From Thioalbus denitrificans (lineage in GTDB: Bacteria > Pseudomonadota > Gammaproteobacteria > DSM-26407): 64,000 bases of DNA. A model generated the notes under the pieces. The model did no database searches. It saw only the letters and a program-made list of their open reading frames with translations, and had not been told where the DNA came from. Positions 33,610-42,408 of this stretch are shown here, one piece after another (the stretch's first letter is position 1; each line of letters opens with the position of its first letter). The DNA is taken from positions 310,001-374,000 of the forward strand of contig NZ_QPJY01000002.1 in the NCBI RefSeq assembly GCF_003337735.1, written 5' to 3'. The translations under genes and the position numbers were made by a program.

Positions 33610-33981
33610 ATGCAGCTGATGGCCATCGCGGCGGGGGGGGCCGTCGGCGCCGTGCTGCGCTTCTGGGTCTCCACCGGCGTCTACAACCTGTTCGGACGCG
33701 CATTCCCCTACGGGACCCTGGCGGTCAACGTGCTCGGCTCGCTGGCCATGGGCGTGTTGTTCGTGCTGCTGGTTGAGCGCGTCACCCTGGCGCCGGAGTG
33801 GCGCGCGGCGCTGATGGTGGGCCTGCTGGGCGCGTTCACCACCTTCTCGACCTTTTCCCTCGAGACATTCGCGCTGCTCCAGGAAGGGGCCTGGGGCAGG
33901 GCGCTGGCCAACGCCGCGCTCAGCGTGCTGGCCTGCCTGGCGGCCACCTGGGCCGGCGTTCTGATGGGGAGGCAGCTATGA
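33610..33981 (+). CDS. crcB: Fluoride channel CrcB/Fluc
   Basis: A 123-aa protein with four hydrophobic helices that forms dual-topology dimeric fluoride-export channels. Family blocks are GGAVGAVLRFWVS, PYGTLAVNVLGSLAMG (conserved Asn) and GLLGAFTTFSTFSLE. The ATG at 33610 fits the family start. It lies 63 bp after rarA, and its stop overlaps the start of a DUF190 gene, a common partner. Confidence 0.93.
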   Translation: MQLMAIAAGGAVGAVLRFWVSTGVYNLFGRAFPYGTLAVNVLGSLAMGVLFVLLVERVTLAPEWRAALMVGLLGAFTTFSTFSLETFALLQEGAWGRALANAALSVLACLAATWAGVLMGRQL

Positions 33982-34286
33982 GAAGACAGGATGTGCGCAT
34001 GGTGCGCGTCTATCTGACCGAAGGCCAGCACCTGATGCGCGAGCTGGTGGAACTGCTGCACGACCGTGAACGGGTGCGGGGCGTCACCGTGTTCCGCGGC
34101 ATCGCCGGGTTCGGCAGCTCGGGAGCCCTGCACACCACCAGCCTGGTAGACCTGTCGCTGGATCTCCCCCTGGTGCTGGAGTTTTTCGATACCCCCGAGC
34201 GGGTCGAGCAGGTGCTCGCGACCCTGGAAGAGTACGTGGAACCAGGCCACATCGTGGTCTGGCCCGCGCAGGCAACCATCGACTGA
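33978..34286 (+). CDS. DUF190 family PII-like protein
   Basis: A 102-aa protein of the DUF190 family, small PII-like proteins often encoded beside crcB. The segments VRVYLTEGQ, RVRGVTVFRGIAGFGSSG and LPLVLEFFDTPERVEQVL are typical. The ATG overlaps the crcB stop (ATGA), so a role with the fluoride channel is plausible but unproven. serS follows after 9 bp. Confidence 0.85.
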   Translation: MRRQDVRMVRVYLTEGQHLMRELVELLHDRERVRGVTVFRGIAGFGSSGALHTTSLVDLSLDLPLVLEFFDTPERVEQVLATLEEYVEPGHIVVWPAQATID

Positions 34287-35570
<1,284 letters not shown>

Positions 35571-35613
35571 ACAGGCGCCTCTCCCAAAGGGGGGGGTGCC
35601 CTCGGACGACGGG

Positions 35614-35634
35614 TATATTAGTATTCACTGAATA
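35614..35634 (+). promoter_or_regulatory. Possible cysG promoter with TATTCA-C-TGAATA palindrome
   Basis: In the 93-bp serS-cysG gap, TATATT (35614-35619) could be a -10 box. It is followed by the dyad TATTCA, one base, TGAATA (35622-35634). No convincing -35 box is present. Confidence 0.3.
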
Positions 35635-35663
35635 GTTGCGTATCGGATAAGTGCCGACAGATC

Positions 35664-37127
35664 ATGGAATTTCTACCAATCTTCCTGAACATCAGTGGAC
35701 GACCCTGCCTGGTGGTGGGTGGCGGAGAAGTCGCCGCGCGCAAGATCGAAATGCTGTGCGGCGCCGGCGCCCGGGTCCGGGTGGTCTCACCCGCGCTCTG
35801 CAGCGGCGTCTCCCAGCAGGTGGAGCAGGGGAGCGTCGAGTACCATGCCGGCACCTTCTCCGAATCCGACCTGGAGGGCTGCGAGCTGGTCATCGCCGCC
35901 ACCGATGACGCCGCGGTCAACCGCCAGGTGGCGGAGCTCGCCCGCAGCCGCCGGATTCCCGTGAACGTCGTCGACGACCCGGAGCTGGGCAGCTTCATCG
36001 TGCCCTCCATCATCGATCGTTCACCGGTGGTGGCGGCGGTCTCAACCGGCGGCCGCTCCCCGGTGCTCGCGCGGCTTGTCCGCGCCCGGCTGGAGACCCT
36101 CATCCCCGCCGCCTACGGTCGGCTGGCCGATCTCGCCGCCCGCTGGCGCGAGCGCGTACAGGCGCGCTTCTCCAACAGCGCCGAGCGCAAGGCCTTCTGG
36201 GAACAGGTCCTGGGCGGCGCGGTGGCGGAAATGGTCTTCTCGGGGCAGGAGGAGCTGGCGGAAAAGGCGCTGGAGAAGGCCCTGTCCGGCGACGAGGCGG
36301 CCATTGCCCGGACCGGTGCGGTCTACCTGGTGGGCGCCGGGCCGGGCGATCCCGATCTCCTCACCTTCCGTGCCCTGCGGCTCATGCAGCAGGCCGACGT
36401 GGTGGTCTACGACCGCCTGGTCTCGCCCCAGGTGATGTCGCTGGTGCGGCGGGACGCCGAGCTCGTCTACGTGGGCAAGGAGCGCGACAAGCACACGCTG
36501 CCCCAGGAGCAGATCAACGATCTGCTGGTGAAGCTGGCGAAGCAGGGCAAGCGGGTGGTGCGCCTCAAGGGCGGCGATCCCTTCGTCTTCGGCCGCGGAG
36601 GGGAGGAGATCGAGACCCTTTCGGCGGAAGGCGTGCCGTTCCAGGTGGTGCCGGGCATCACCGCGGCGGCCGGCTGCGCCGCCTACTCGGGCATCCCGCT
36701 CACCCACCGGGACTTCTCCCAGACCCTGAACCTGGTCACCGGCCACCTCAAGGACGGCACCACCAACCTCAACTGGCCGGCACTGGCCCAGCCCAACCAG
36801 ACCACCGTCTTCTACATGGGCCTGAAGGGGCTGCCCATCATCTGCGCGGAGCTGATCCGCCACGGCCTGCCGGAGCAGACCCCCATCGCGCTGGTGCAGA
36901 AGGGCACCACCCCGCAGCAGAAGGTGTTCATCGGCACCCTGGGCACCATGCCGGCGCTCGTGGAAGGCGCCACCATCAAGCCACCGACGCTGATCATCGT
37001 CGGCGAAGTGGTCCGCCTGCACGACAAGCTCGCCTGGTTCGACCCGGAGGCCGGCGTCGGCCAGCCCCGCAACCCCTCCGCCGAGCAGACCGCCGAAGCC
37101 CGCGAGGCGAGCCGCGCCGGGGATTGA
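35664..37127 (+). CDS. cysG: Siroheme synthase CysG (trifunctional)
   Basis: A 487-aa protein with an N-terminal precorrin-2 dehydrogenase/ferrochelatase domain (VVGGGEVAARKIEML, then VAAVSTGGRSPVLARL) and a C-terminal uroporphyrinogen-III methyltransferase domain (VGAGPGDPDLLTFRALRLMQ, GGDPFVFGRGGEE). It makes siroheme, the cofactor of DsrAB, encoded about 17 kb away, and of assimilatory sulfite reductase. It is the last gene of the rightward ftsK-serS run and may have its own promoter. A repeat-bounded spacer follows. Confidence 0.96.
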   Translation: MEFLPIFLNISGRPCLVVGGGEVAARKIEMLCGAGARVRVVSPALCSGVSQQVEQGSVEYHAGTFSESDLEGCELVIAATDDAAVNRQVAELARSRRIPVNVVDDPELGSFIVPSIIDRSPVVAAVSTGGRSPVLARLVRARLETLIPAAYGRLADLAARWRERVQARFSNSAERKAFWEQVLGGAVAEMVFSGQEELAEKALEKALSGDEAAIARTGAVYLVGAGPGDPDLLTFRALRLMQQADVVVYDRLVSPQVMSLVRRDAELVYVGKERDKHTLPQEQINDLLVKLAKQGKRVVRLKGGDPFVFGRGGEEIETLSAEGVPFQVVPGITAAAGCAAYSGIPLTHRDFSQTLNLVTGHLKDGTTNLNWPALAQPNQTTVFYMGLKGLPIICAELIRHGLPEQTPIALVQKGTTPQQKVFIGTLGTMPALVEGATIKPPTLIIVGEVVRLHDKLAWFDPEAGVGQPRNPSAEQTAEAREASRAGD

Positions 37128-37150
37128 AACGAAAAGAATTTTTTAAAAAT

Positions 37151-37369
37151 AGACAGGATTGACAGGATTCCTGTTGTGGGTTGTTTTCTGTCTCGGGTTG
37201 AAACAGGCGTTGGTTTCGGTGACCAAGTCCTGGCAGAAACAAAACAGCCGCGGGAATCCATCCCGCGGCTGCTTATCTTCGCTGTCTAACCAATCTGCGT
37301 AATCTGCGTAATCTGCGGATAAAAACGCTCTTGATCTTGTGTCCTGTAAATCCTGTCAATCCTGTCCAT
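37151..37369. repeat. Spacer bounded by inverted GACAGGATT repeats, with AATCTGCGT tandem copies inside
   Basis: The left arm has two tandem GACAGGATT units (37151-37169). The right arm (about 37341-37369) has reverse-complement units of the same kind. Inside, 37292-37318 holds three tandem 9-bp AATCTGCGT/G units, the motif that bounds other spacers in this window. The element fills the convergent cysG-rhodanese spacer. Confidence 0.72.
37245..37271 (-). terminator. Intrinsic terminator of the rhodanese gene
   Basis: An 11-bp GC-rich stem with a 5-nt loop is followed on the minus strand by TTTTGTTT. It lies about 100 bp after the rhodanese stop and would end the leftward kinase-regulator-rhodanese transcript. 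Confidence 0.7.
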
Positions 37370-37873
37370 TTACTTCCTGGGACCGAGCTGTTCGTCGCTG
37401 GGGCCGGCGGCGAAGTAGGCGTCGGCGTCGTCCAGGGTGAGGGGATTGCCGGCGCCGTCCACCAGGGGCTGCTCGTAGTCGTTCCAGCCGCGCAGGCCGG
37501 TCTTCAGGGAACGGACGCTGCGGTAGCCCATGCGCTGCAGGGTGTCGGCGGCGAAGATGCTGCGGTAGCCGGAGCGGCACACCACCACGATGTCCCGTTC
37601 GCGCGCCCGGGCGATCGCGGGCACGGTCTCCTCGTAGCCCCAGTCGCAGGCCGGCTCCAGCACGCCGCGGGGGACATTGAGTGAATCGGCGATATGCAGG
37701 GCCTGGTACTCGTAGGGTTCGCGCACGTCGAGAATGAGCGGTTCGCGTCCCGCCTCGATCTCCTCCACCAGGTCCCAGGGGAAAATCTCGGTCACCCGGG
37801 CCCGGCAGAGATCCACCAGGCCCATGTAGGTGAGGGGCCGTGCTTCGCCGGCAGTCGCCGCCTGCTCGTTCAT
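37370..37873 (-). CDS. Rhodanese-like sulfurtransferase
   Basis: A 167-aa cytosolic single-domain rhodanese. Typical blocks are LILDVREPYEYQALHI and the active-site loop VVCRSGYRS, whose Cys would carry a persulfide. An N-terminal ~40-residue extension precedes the domain. The ATG overlaps the stop of the response regulator gene, so it is translationally coupled to a two-component system. Rhodaneses can feed persulfide sulfur to TusA/DsrE-type relays; the nearby dsr operon makes that plausible here. Confidence 0.88.
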   Translation of the reverse strand: MNEQAATAGEARPLTYMGLVDLCRARVTEIFPWDLVEEIEAGREPLILDVREPYEYQALHIADSLNVPRGVLEPACDWGYEETVPAIARARERDIVVVCRSGYRSIFAADTLQRMGYRSVRSLKTGLRGWNDYEQPLVDGAGNPLTLDDADAYFAAGPSDEQLGPRK

Positions 37874-38520
37874 TCACTCTTCCTCGCAAGTCCCAGCTGC
37901 ACGGCCATCACCGCCGCTTCCACCCGGGAGTGGACGCCCAGCTTGCGCAGGATGGCCTTCACATGCAGCTTCACGGTGCCGTCGGAGATGCCCAGGTTGC
38001 GGGCAATCACCTTGTTGCTCTGCCCCTCGGCCAGGTGCTTGAGGATCTCCTGCTCCCGGGGGGTGAGTTCCGCCAGTTCGGTGGGCGCGCGTGTCGGGCT
38101 GCCGCCATCGCCCTGGACCACCCGGGCCAGCACACCGGCCAGTTCCTTGGCCACCACCGTCTCGCCCGAGGTCACCTCCTGCAGGGCGCTGACCAGCTCG
38201 TCGGGTTCCATATCCTTGATGAGGTAGGCCTGGGCCCCGCCCCGCAGGGACTTGATCAGATCCATGCCGTCGCGGCTGGTGGTCACCACCGCCACCGGCG
38301 TCTCGTTGCCGCCCTCCCGCAGCGCCCTCAACACCTCGATGCCGTCCATGCCGGGCATGCGCATGTCCAGCAGGATGACGTCGGGTTTCAGCTGCTCGGC
38401 GAGCTCCAGCCCCTCCTTGCCGTCACCGACCGAGGCCACCACCTCGATGCCCCGGCGTTCCAGCAGTGCCGCCAGGCCGGCCCGGAAGAGGGCATGATCA
38501 TCTATCATCAGGACCCGCAT
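37870..38520 (-). CDS. NarL/FixJ-family response regulator
   Basis: A 216-aa regulator with an N-terminal receiver (Asp52 in LLDMRMPGMDG) and a C-terminal LuxR-type HTH (about residues 150-205, LTPREQEILKHLAEGQSNKVIARNLGIS). It resembles NarL. The upstream NarX-like kinase is the obvious partner. Targets are unknown; the position between rhodanese and dsr suggests sulfur or redox genes. Its promoter or leader contains an AAAATAT...ATATTTT dyad. Confidence 0.88.
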   Translation of the reverse strand: MRVLMIDDHALFRAGLAALLERRGIEVVASVGDGKEGLELAEQLKPDVILLDMRMPGMDGIEVLRALREGGNETPVAVVTTSRDGMDLIKSLRGGAQAYLIKDMEPDELVSALQEVTSGETVVAKELAGVLARVVQGDGGSPTRAPTELAELTPREQEILKHLAEGQSNKVIARNLGISDGTVKLHVKAILRKLGVHSRVEAAVMAVQLGLARKSE

Positions 38521-38612
38521 CTGGCTACTGAGTCGCCCCTGTCAGAGTGGTTCGCCGGAAAATATCACATTCCGGTAATATTTTGAATTTGGTATCCGGC
38601 CACCATGCGCCG

Positions 38613-38631
38613 AGGGCGGTACACCCGCCCT
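38613..38631 (-). other. Hairpin between the sensor kinase and response regulator genes
   Basis: A 7-bp stem AGGGCGG/CCGCCCT with a 5-nt loop lies in the 153-bp kinase-regulator gap. No U tract follows on the minus strand. It may set relative expression of the two genes. Confidence 0.35.
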
Positions 38632-38673
38632 GGCGCCGGCCCGCGACCGCGCGATCACACCGCTCGCATGCTA

Positions 38674-40323
38674 TCAGAGGACACTGCTGATGGTGGGGTA
38701 GTGGAAGGTCAGCTCGACCCGTGTCCCTTCGCCGGCATCACTCTCGATATTCAGCTCGCCCGAGAGCTGCCGGGCACGCTCGCGCATGACCGAGAGGCCT
38801 ATGTGCTCGCCGCGCAGGCCGCTCTCCCCGTCCTCGCCCTGGCGCTGGGCGTGGTGTCCGATACCGTCATCCTCCACCAGCACCCGATAGTCGCCCGCGT
38901 CGTTGCAGCTGAGCAGAAGCCGGGCGGTCTTCGCCTGGCTGTGCTTGCGGATGTTGGCGAAGGCCTCCTGCACGATGCGCAGCACCTGGACCTCGTAGGA
39001 GGGGGGCAGGTCCAGCGATTGGCACTGGCGCTGGAAGAAGACCTTGATGCCCGTGTCGGTCCGGAACCGGCGCAGAAAGTCCTCGATGGCGGGGATGAGG
39101 CCGCGTTCGTCCATCCGGACCCGGAAGTGATCCAGCAGCTCGCGCAGCTCCGTGTAGGCCTGGTCGAGGCCACTCTTGATCTGTGCCAGCTCCATCTGCG
39201 CCTGGAAATTGCCCGTGTCGGCAAGGGTTTCCTGGTGCATCTTGATCTGCATGCGCAGACTCGCGAGGGACTGCGCCAGGGAGTCGTGCAGCTCGTGGGC
39301 GAGCATGGCCCGCTCCTGCATGAGCGACAGGCGCTGGGACTCGGCATCCAGGCGTGACTTCTCGATGGCCATGCCCAGATGCTGGCCGATGGTATTGAGC
39401 AGGTTTTTCCACTCCTGCCACTGCCGGTCGTGGGTGCCCGGGTCGACGAACAGGTTGTAGACACCCAGGGTCCGGCCCCGGTACTGGAGCGGCACGGCGA
39501 TCATCTCCAGCTCCTGGTGGGGGAGCAGGGGGCGTCCGATCTGGGCGTCGCAACGGCGCATGTCCTGCTGGCACATGACCTCGCCGGCGGAAACGGCGGT
39601 CCCGCACAGGCAACTGTCGGTGGACATGATCCGCTCCCGCTCGGCAACCCCTTCCTCCAGGCCGATGCTCGCCACCAGCCGCATCTGGTTGTCGTCCTGG
39701 ATCAGGCGCACCGCCGCGGCGTGGGCATCGACGATCTTCATGACCGTGCTGAGGAAACGGGTGAGGAGATCGTCCAGGTCGCGGGAGGAGTTCACCCCGG
39801 CGGCCACGTCGTAGAGAACCTCGAGGGAGCGGGTTTTCTGTTCCAGCCGCTCGGTCTGCAGCTGGACCTGGCGATCCATGTCCTGGGTCAGGTTCTGCAG
39901 CGACTCGGCCAGGGAGTTGATATCCCGGGCCAGCTCGGCGAACTCGCCCCGTTCAGGCACCGGGATCCGGGCGGAGAGATTGCCGCCCCGCATACGCAGG
40001 GCCCAGTTGCGCAGATGCGCAAGCGGCTGGAGGAGCTGCTGGTGGATGCGCCGGGCCAGGATCGCCAGGCACACCAGCCCGAGGAGGAACAGCAGCAGGT
40101 GGCCCGGGAGCAGGGCCGCCCGGTCCTCGCCCCCCCGGGGAAACAGCAGCAGGCCGCTGAATGCCAGCACGAACAGCACCGCCACCAGCGCCGCCATGGG
40201 CTGGAACAGGGGATTGCGCCAGATGCCGGCGGACTTGCGCCGCCAGCCGCGGGCGGGTGGGATCATCCAGATGGCCAGGTCGCGGATACGGCCCGCGGCC
40301 TTCTTCGGCTCCAACAGCTGCAT
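38674..40323 (-). CDS. NarX-like sensor histidine kinase with cytosolic cysteine cluster
   Basis: A 549-aa kinase. Two adjacent transmembrane helices (about 43-62 and 72-92) leave almost no periplasmic loop, so the nitrate-binding sensor domain of true NarX is absent. A HAMP-like region (93-145) and a GAF-like domain (about 165-325) follow; the latter has Cys238, Cys240, Cys251 and Cys258 arranged as C-x-C-x10-C-x6-C. The HisKA_3 dimerisation motif ELHDSLAQSL has His346, and an HATPase domain ends the protein. The cysteine cluster suggests Fe-S or thiol-based redox sensing. It starts about 200 bp beyond the end of the dsr operon. Confidence 0.85.
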   Translation of the reverse strand: MQLLEPKKAAGRIRDLAIWMIPPARGWRRKSAGIWRNPLFQPMAALVAVLFVLAFSGLLLFPRGGEDRAALLPGHLLLFLLGLVCLAILARRIHQQLLQPLAHLRNWALRMRGGNLSARIPVPERGEFAELARDINSLAESLQNLTQDMDRQVQLQTERLEQKTRSLEVLYDVAAGVNSSRDLDDLLTRFLSTVMKIVDAHAAAVRLIQDDNQMRLVASIGLEEGVAERERIMSTDSCLCGTAVSAGEVMCQQDMRRCDAQIGRPLLPHQELEMIAVPLQYRGRTLGVYNLFVDPGTHDRQWQEWKNLLNTIGQHLGMAIEKSRLDAESQRLSLMQERAMLAHELHDSLAQSLASLRMQIKMHQETLADTGNFQAQMELAQIKSGLDQAYTELRELLDHFRVRMDERGLIPAIEDFLRRFRTDTGIKVFFQRQCQSLDLPPSYEVQVLRIVQEAFANIRKHSQAKTARLLLSCNDAGDYRVLVEDDGIGHHAQRQGEDGESGLRGEHIGLSVMRERARQLSGELNIESDAGEGTRVELTFHYPTISSVL

Positions 40324-40530
40324 GTGGCAGTCACCCCGCAGGGGGCAGAAATTGGCTTATAAGACAGGCACTAGTAGCGCCATCTTAGCACGCTTCCACC
40401 CGGACACCGTACTCTGCCAGTCTCTGGCCCGCTCAATTCCAGGCGACACGGCTGGAAGCGCGCGCGGATTCGACCGGACAGTAACCGTAATTCTGCGTAA
40501 TTCGCATAATCTGCTGTTAAACAAGCTATT

Positions 40531-41970
40531 TCAGTCCTCACCGCCGACGTCGGTGGCGAAGATGCCGGGGCGGAAGAGGTCGCGTCCGGAGCGGGCGATG
40601 GCCTGGGCGTGGGGATTGATGGCATTGCCCAGGTCCTCGTACCAGGAGGGGTGGGTGTAGTTGATGTCGCTGAAGAACCACAGCCCGCGGTCCGACTGGC
40701 AGGCGGCGGCGAGCATGTGGATCTGCTCCCCGGCGTCGGGACCGACAATGCAGCCGCCCAGCAGCTGCCCGGTCTCGTCGTCGTGGACCACCTCGATGAA
40801 GCCCTCGGCGTCGTTGTGGGCGCGGGCCTTGATGGAGGCCATGAAGTTCGCGCGGGCGAACTCGGGCTCGAAGCCGGCCGCCTCGGCACGTTCCTCCAGC
40901 AGTCCCACGGTGGCGATCTGCAGGGCCGAATCGATGACCAGCGGCACCCGGTGATAGTTGGCGCGGAGCGTGTTGCCGCGGACAGCATTGAATGCCGCCA
41001 CCCTGGCGTCGTGGAAGGCGGCGTTGGCGGACATCGGTCCGGGCTTGCAGTCTCCCACCGCGTAGATACCCGGCTGCGTCGTCTCCAGGTACTTGCTGGT
41101 GCGGATGAAGCCCTCGGCGTCGAACTCGACGCCGAGCTTCTCGAGCCCCAGTCCGCTCGGTGCGGGCCGCCGGCCGATGACCACCAGCACCCGTTCGTAG
41201 TGGCCCTCGCCGCCGTCGCTGAAGCTGACGCTGACGCCGTCGTTCCCGACCCGGGTGCCGACCACCTCGACGCCCAGCCGCAGCTCGGTTCCCAGGCGCA
41301 GGAACTTGCGCTCCAGCAGCTGGGTCGCCCGCGCCGGCAGGGCCATGCCGCCGAGAAGGTGATCCTGGCGCTCGACGAGGGTGACCCGGCTGCCGAACTG
41401 CTGCAGGAAGTAGCCGAGCTCGCAGCCTACCGCACCCCCGCCCACCACCAGCACGGAGGCGGGCAGGGCGTCGAGCTGGTACATGAAGTGGTGGGAATTG
41501 AGAATCCGCACCCCGTCGGCGGGGCAGGCCGGATGCTCGCGGGGGATGGCGCCGGTGGCCACGATGATCCGCCGGGCCTGCAGGGTGACGTTCCCATCGG
41601 GCCCCTCGACGGCGACCGTGCGCGGATCGAGAAGCCGGGCGCTGCCCTGGAGGTAGCGGATTCCGAGCCGGCGCAGCCAGACCGGGAAATTCGCGCTGAT
41701 GCCATCGACCACCCGGGCCTTGTGCGCCATGGCGGCGGGGAAGTCGCCGCGCACCTCGCCCACCAGCCCCCGGCCGTTGAGTGAATTGGCCGACTCAATC
41801 AGGCCGGCGAGACGGATGAGCGCCGCTTTCGGAACACAGCCCTCGTTCAGACACACGCCGCCCGCCAGGCCCTTCTCCACGAGGGCCACCCGCGCTCCCT
41901 GCTGGGCGGCGGTCAGGGCGGCCTTGTAGCCGCCCGGACCGCTGCCGATGACCACCACATCCAGTTCCAT
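40531..41970 (-). CDS. Dihydrolipoamide-dehydrogenase-like flavoprotein, last gene of the dsr operon
   Basis: A 479-aa pyridine nucleotide-disulfide oxidoreductase. The FAD motif is VVIGSGPGGYKAALTAAQQG, the redox disulfide is VCLNEGC, the NAD motif is VLVVGGGAVGCELGYFL, and the second FAD motif is IYAVGDC. The C-terminal His-Glu dyad region appears as INYTHPSWYEDL, divergent from the usual HAHPTLSE. The residues after the disulfide (VPKAAL) also differ from the usual IPSKAL. It begins 14 bp after dsrR, so it is probably co-transcribed. A DsrC-, lipoate- or persulfide-linked substrate is possible; none is shown. Confidence 0.83.
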   Translation of the reverse strand: MELDVVVIGSGPGGYKAALTAAQQGARVALVEKGLAGGVCLNEGCVPKAALIRLAGLIESANSLNGRGLVGEVRGDFPAAMAHKARVVDGISANFPVWLRRLGIRYLQGSARLLDPRTVAVEGPDGNVTLQARRIIVATGAIPREHPACPADGVRILNSHHFMYQLDALPASVLVVGGGAVGCELGYFLQQFGSRVTLVERQDHLLGGMALPARATQLLERKFLRLGTELRLGVEVVGTRVGNDGVSVSFSDGGEGHYERVLVVIGRRPAPSGLGLEKLGVEFDAEGFIRTSKYLETTQPGIYAVGDCKPGPMSANAAFHDARVAAFNAVRGNTLRANYHRVPLVIDSALQIATVGLLEERAEAAGFEPEFARANFMASIKARAHNDAEGFIEVVHDDETGQLLGGCIVGPDAGEQIHMLAAACQSDRGLWFFSDINYTHPSWYEDLGNAINPHAQAIARSGRDLFRPGIFATDVGGED

Positions 41971-41983
41971 GGGCGTTACCGGT

Positions 41984-42319
41984 TCACTCCTGCGGAACCT
42001 CGACATCCGCCTCCTTGGGCGGTATGTAGTTGGGATCGTTCGGATTGAGGAAAATGAAGCTCATCTCACCCGATTCCAGCTCCACGAAATCCATGACCGT
42101 TCCCTCGAGCATTTCGCGCAGGGCGGGGTTGATGAGGATCTCGACCCCCTGGGAGGAGATGCGGAGGTCATCAGCGGCCGGCGCGTCGAAACCGAGACCG
42201 TAGTCGAAGCCGCCGTCGGGCAGTGTCCGCACCGCCACCCGCAGGGCAAGGCCGTCGATCTCTCCCTGTTCCATGGACCGGCGTACCTGTTCAGCGGCGC
42301 GTTCGGTGATCTTGAACAT
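41984..42319 (-). CDS. dsrR: DsrR, cysteine-free A-type scaffold-like protein
   Basis: A 111-aa protein with the fold of IscA/SufA (MFKITERAAEQVRRSMEQ start, DYGLGFD, FVELESGEMSFIFLNPNDPN). It has none of the three Fe-S-binding cysteines of IscA. This is the hallmark of DsrR, which in Allochromatium vinosum affects post-transcriptional dsr expression. It follows dsrN by 89 bp and precedes the Lpd-like gene. Confidence 0.9.
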   Translation of the reverse strand: MFKITERAAEQVRRSMEQGEIDGLALRVAVRTLPDGGFDYGLGFDAPAADDLRISSQGVEILINPALREMLEGTVMDFVELESGEMSFIFLNPNDPNYIPPKEADVEVPQE

Positions 42320-42408
42320 CGGCTCTCCTGTTGGTTGTCTGGTTGACGATGGATTGCTTCGGCGCGGGCCGGCAGCGGCCCGGCACCGGTTCCGGTTCGC
42401 CGGGGCGC

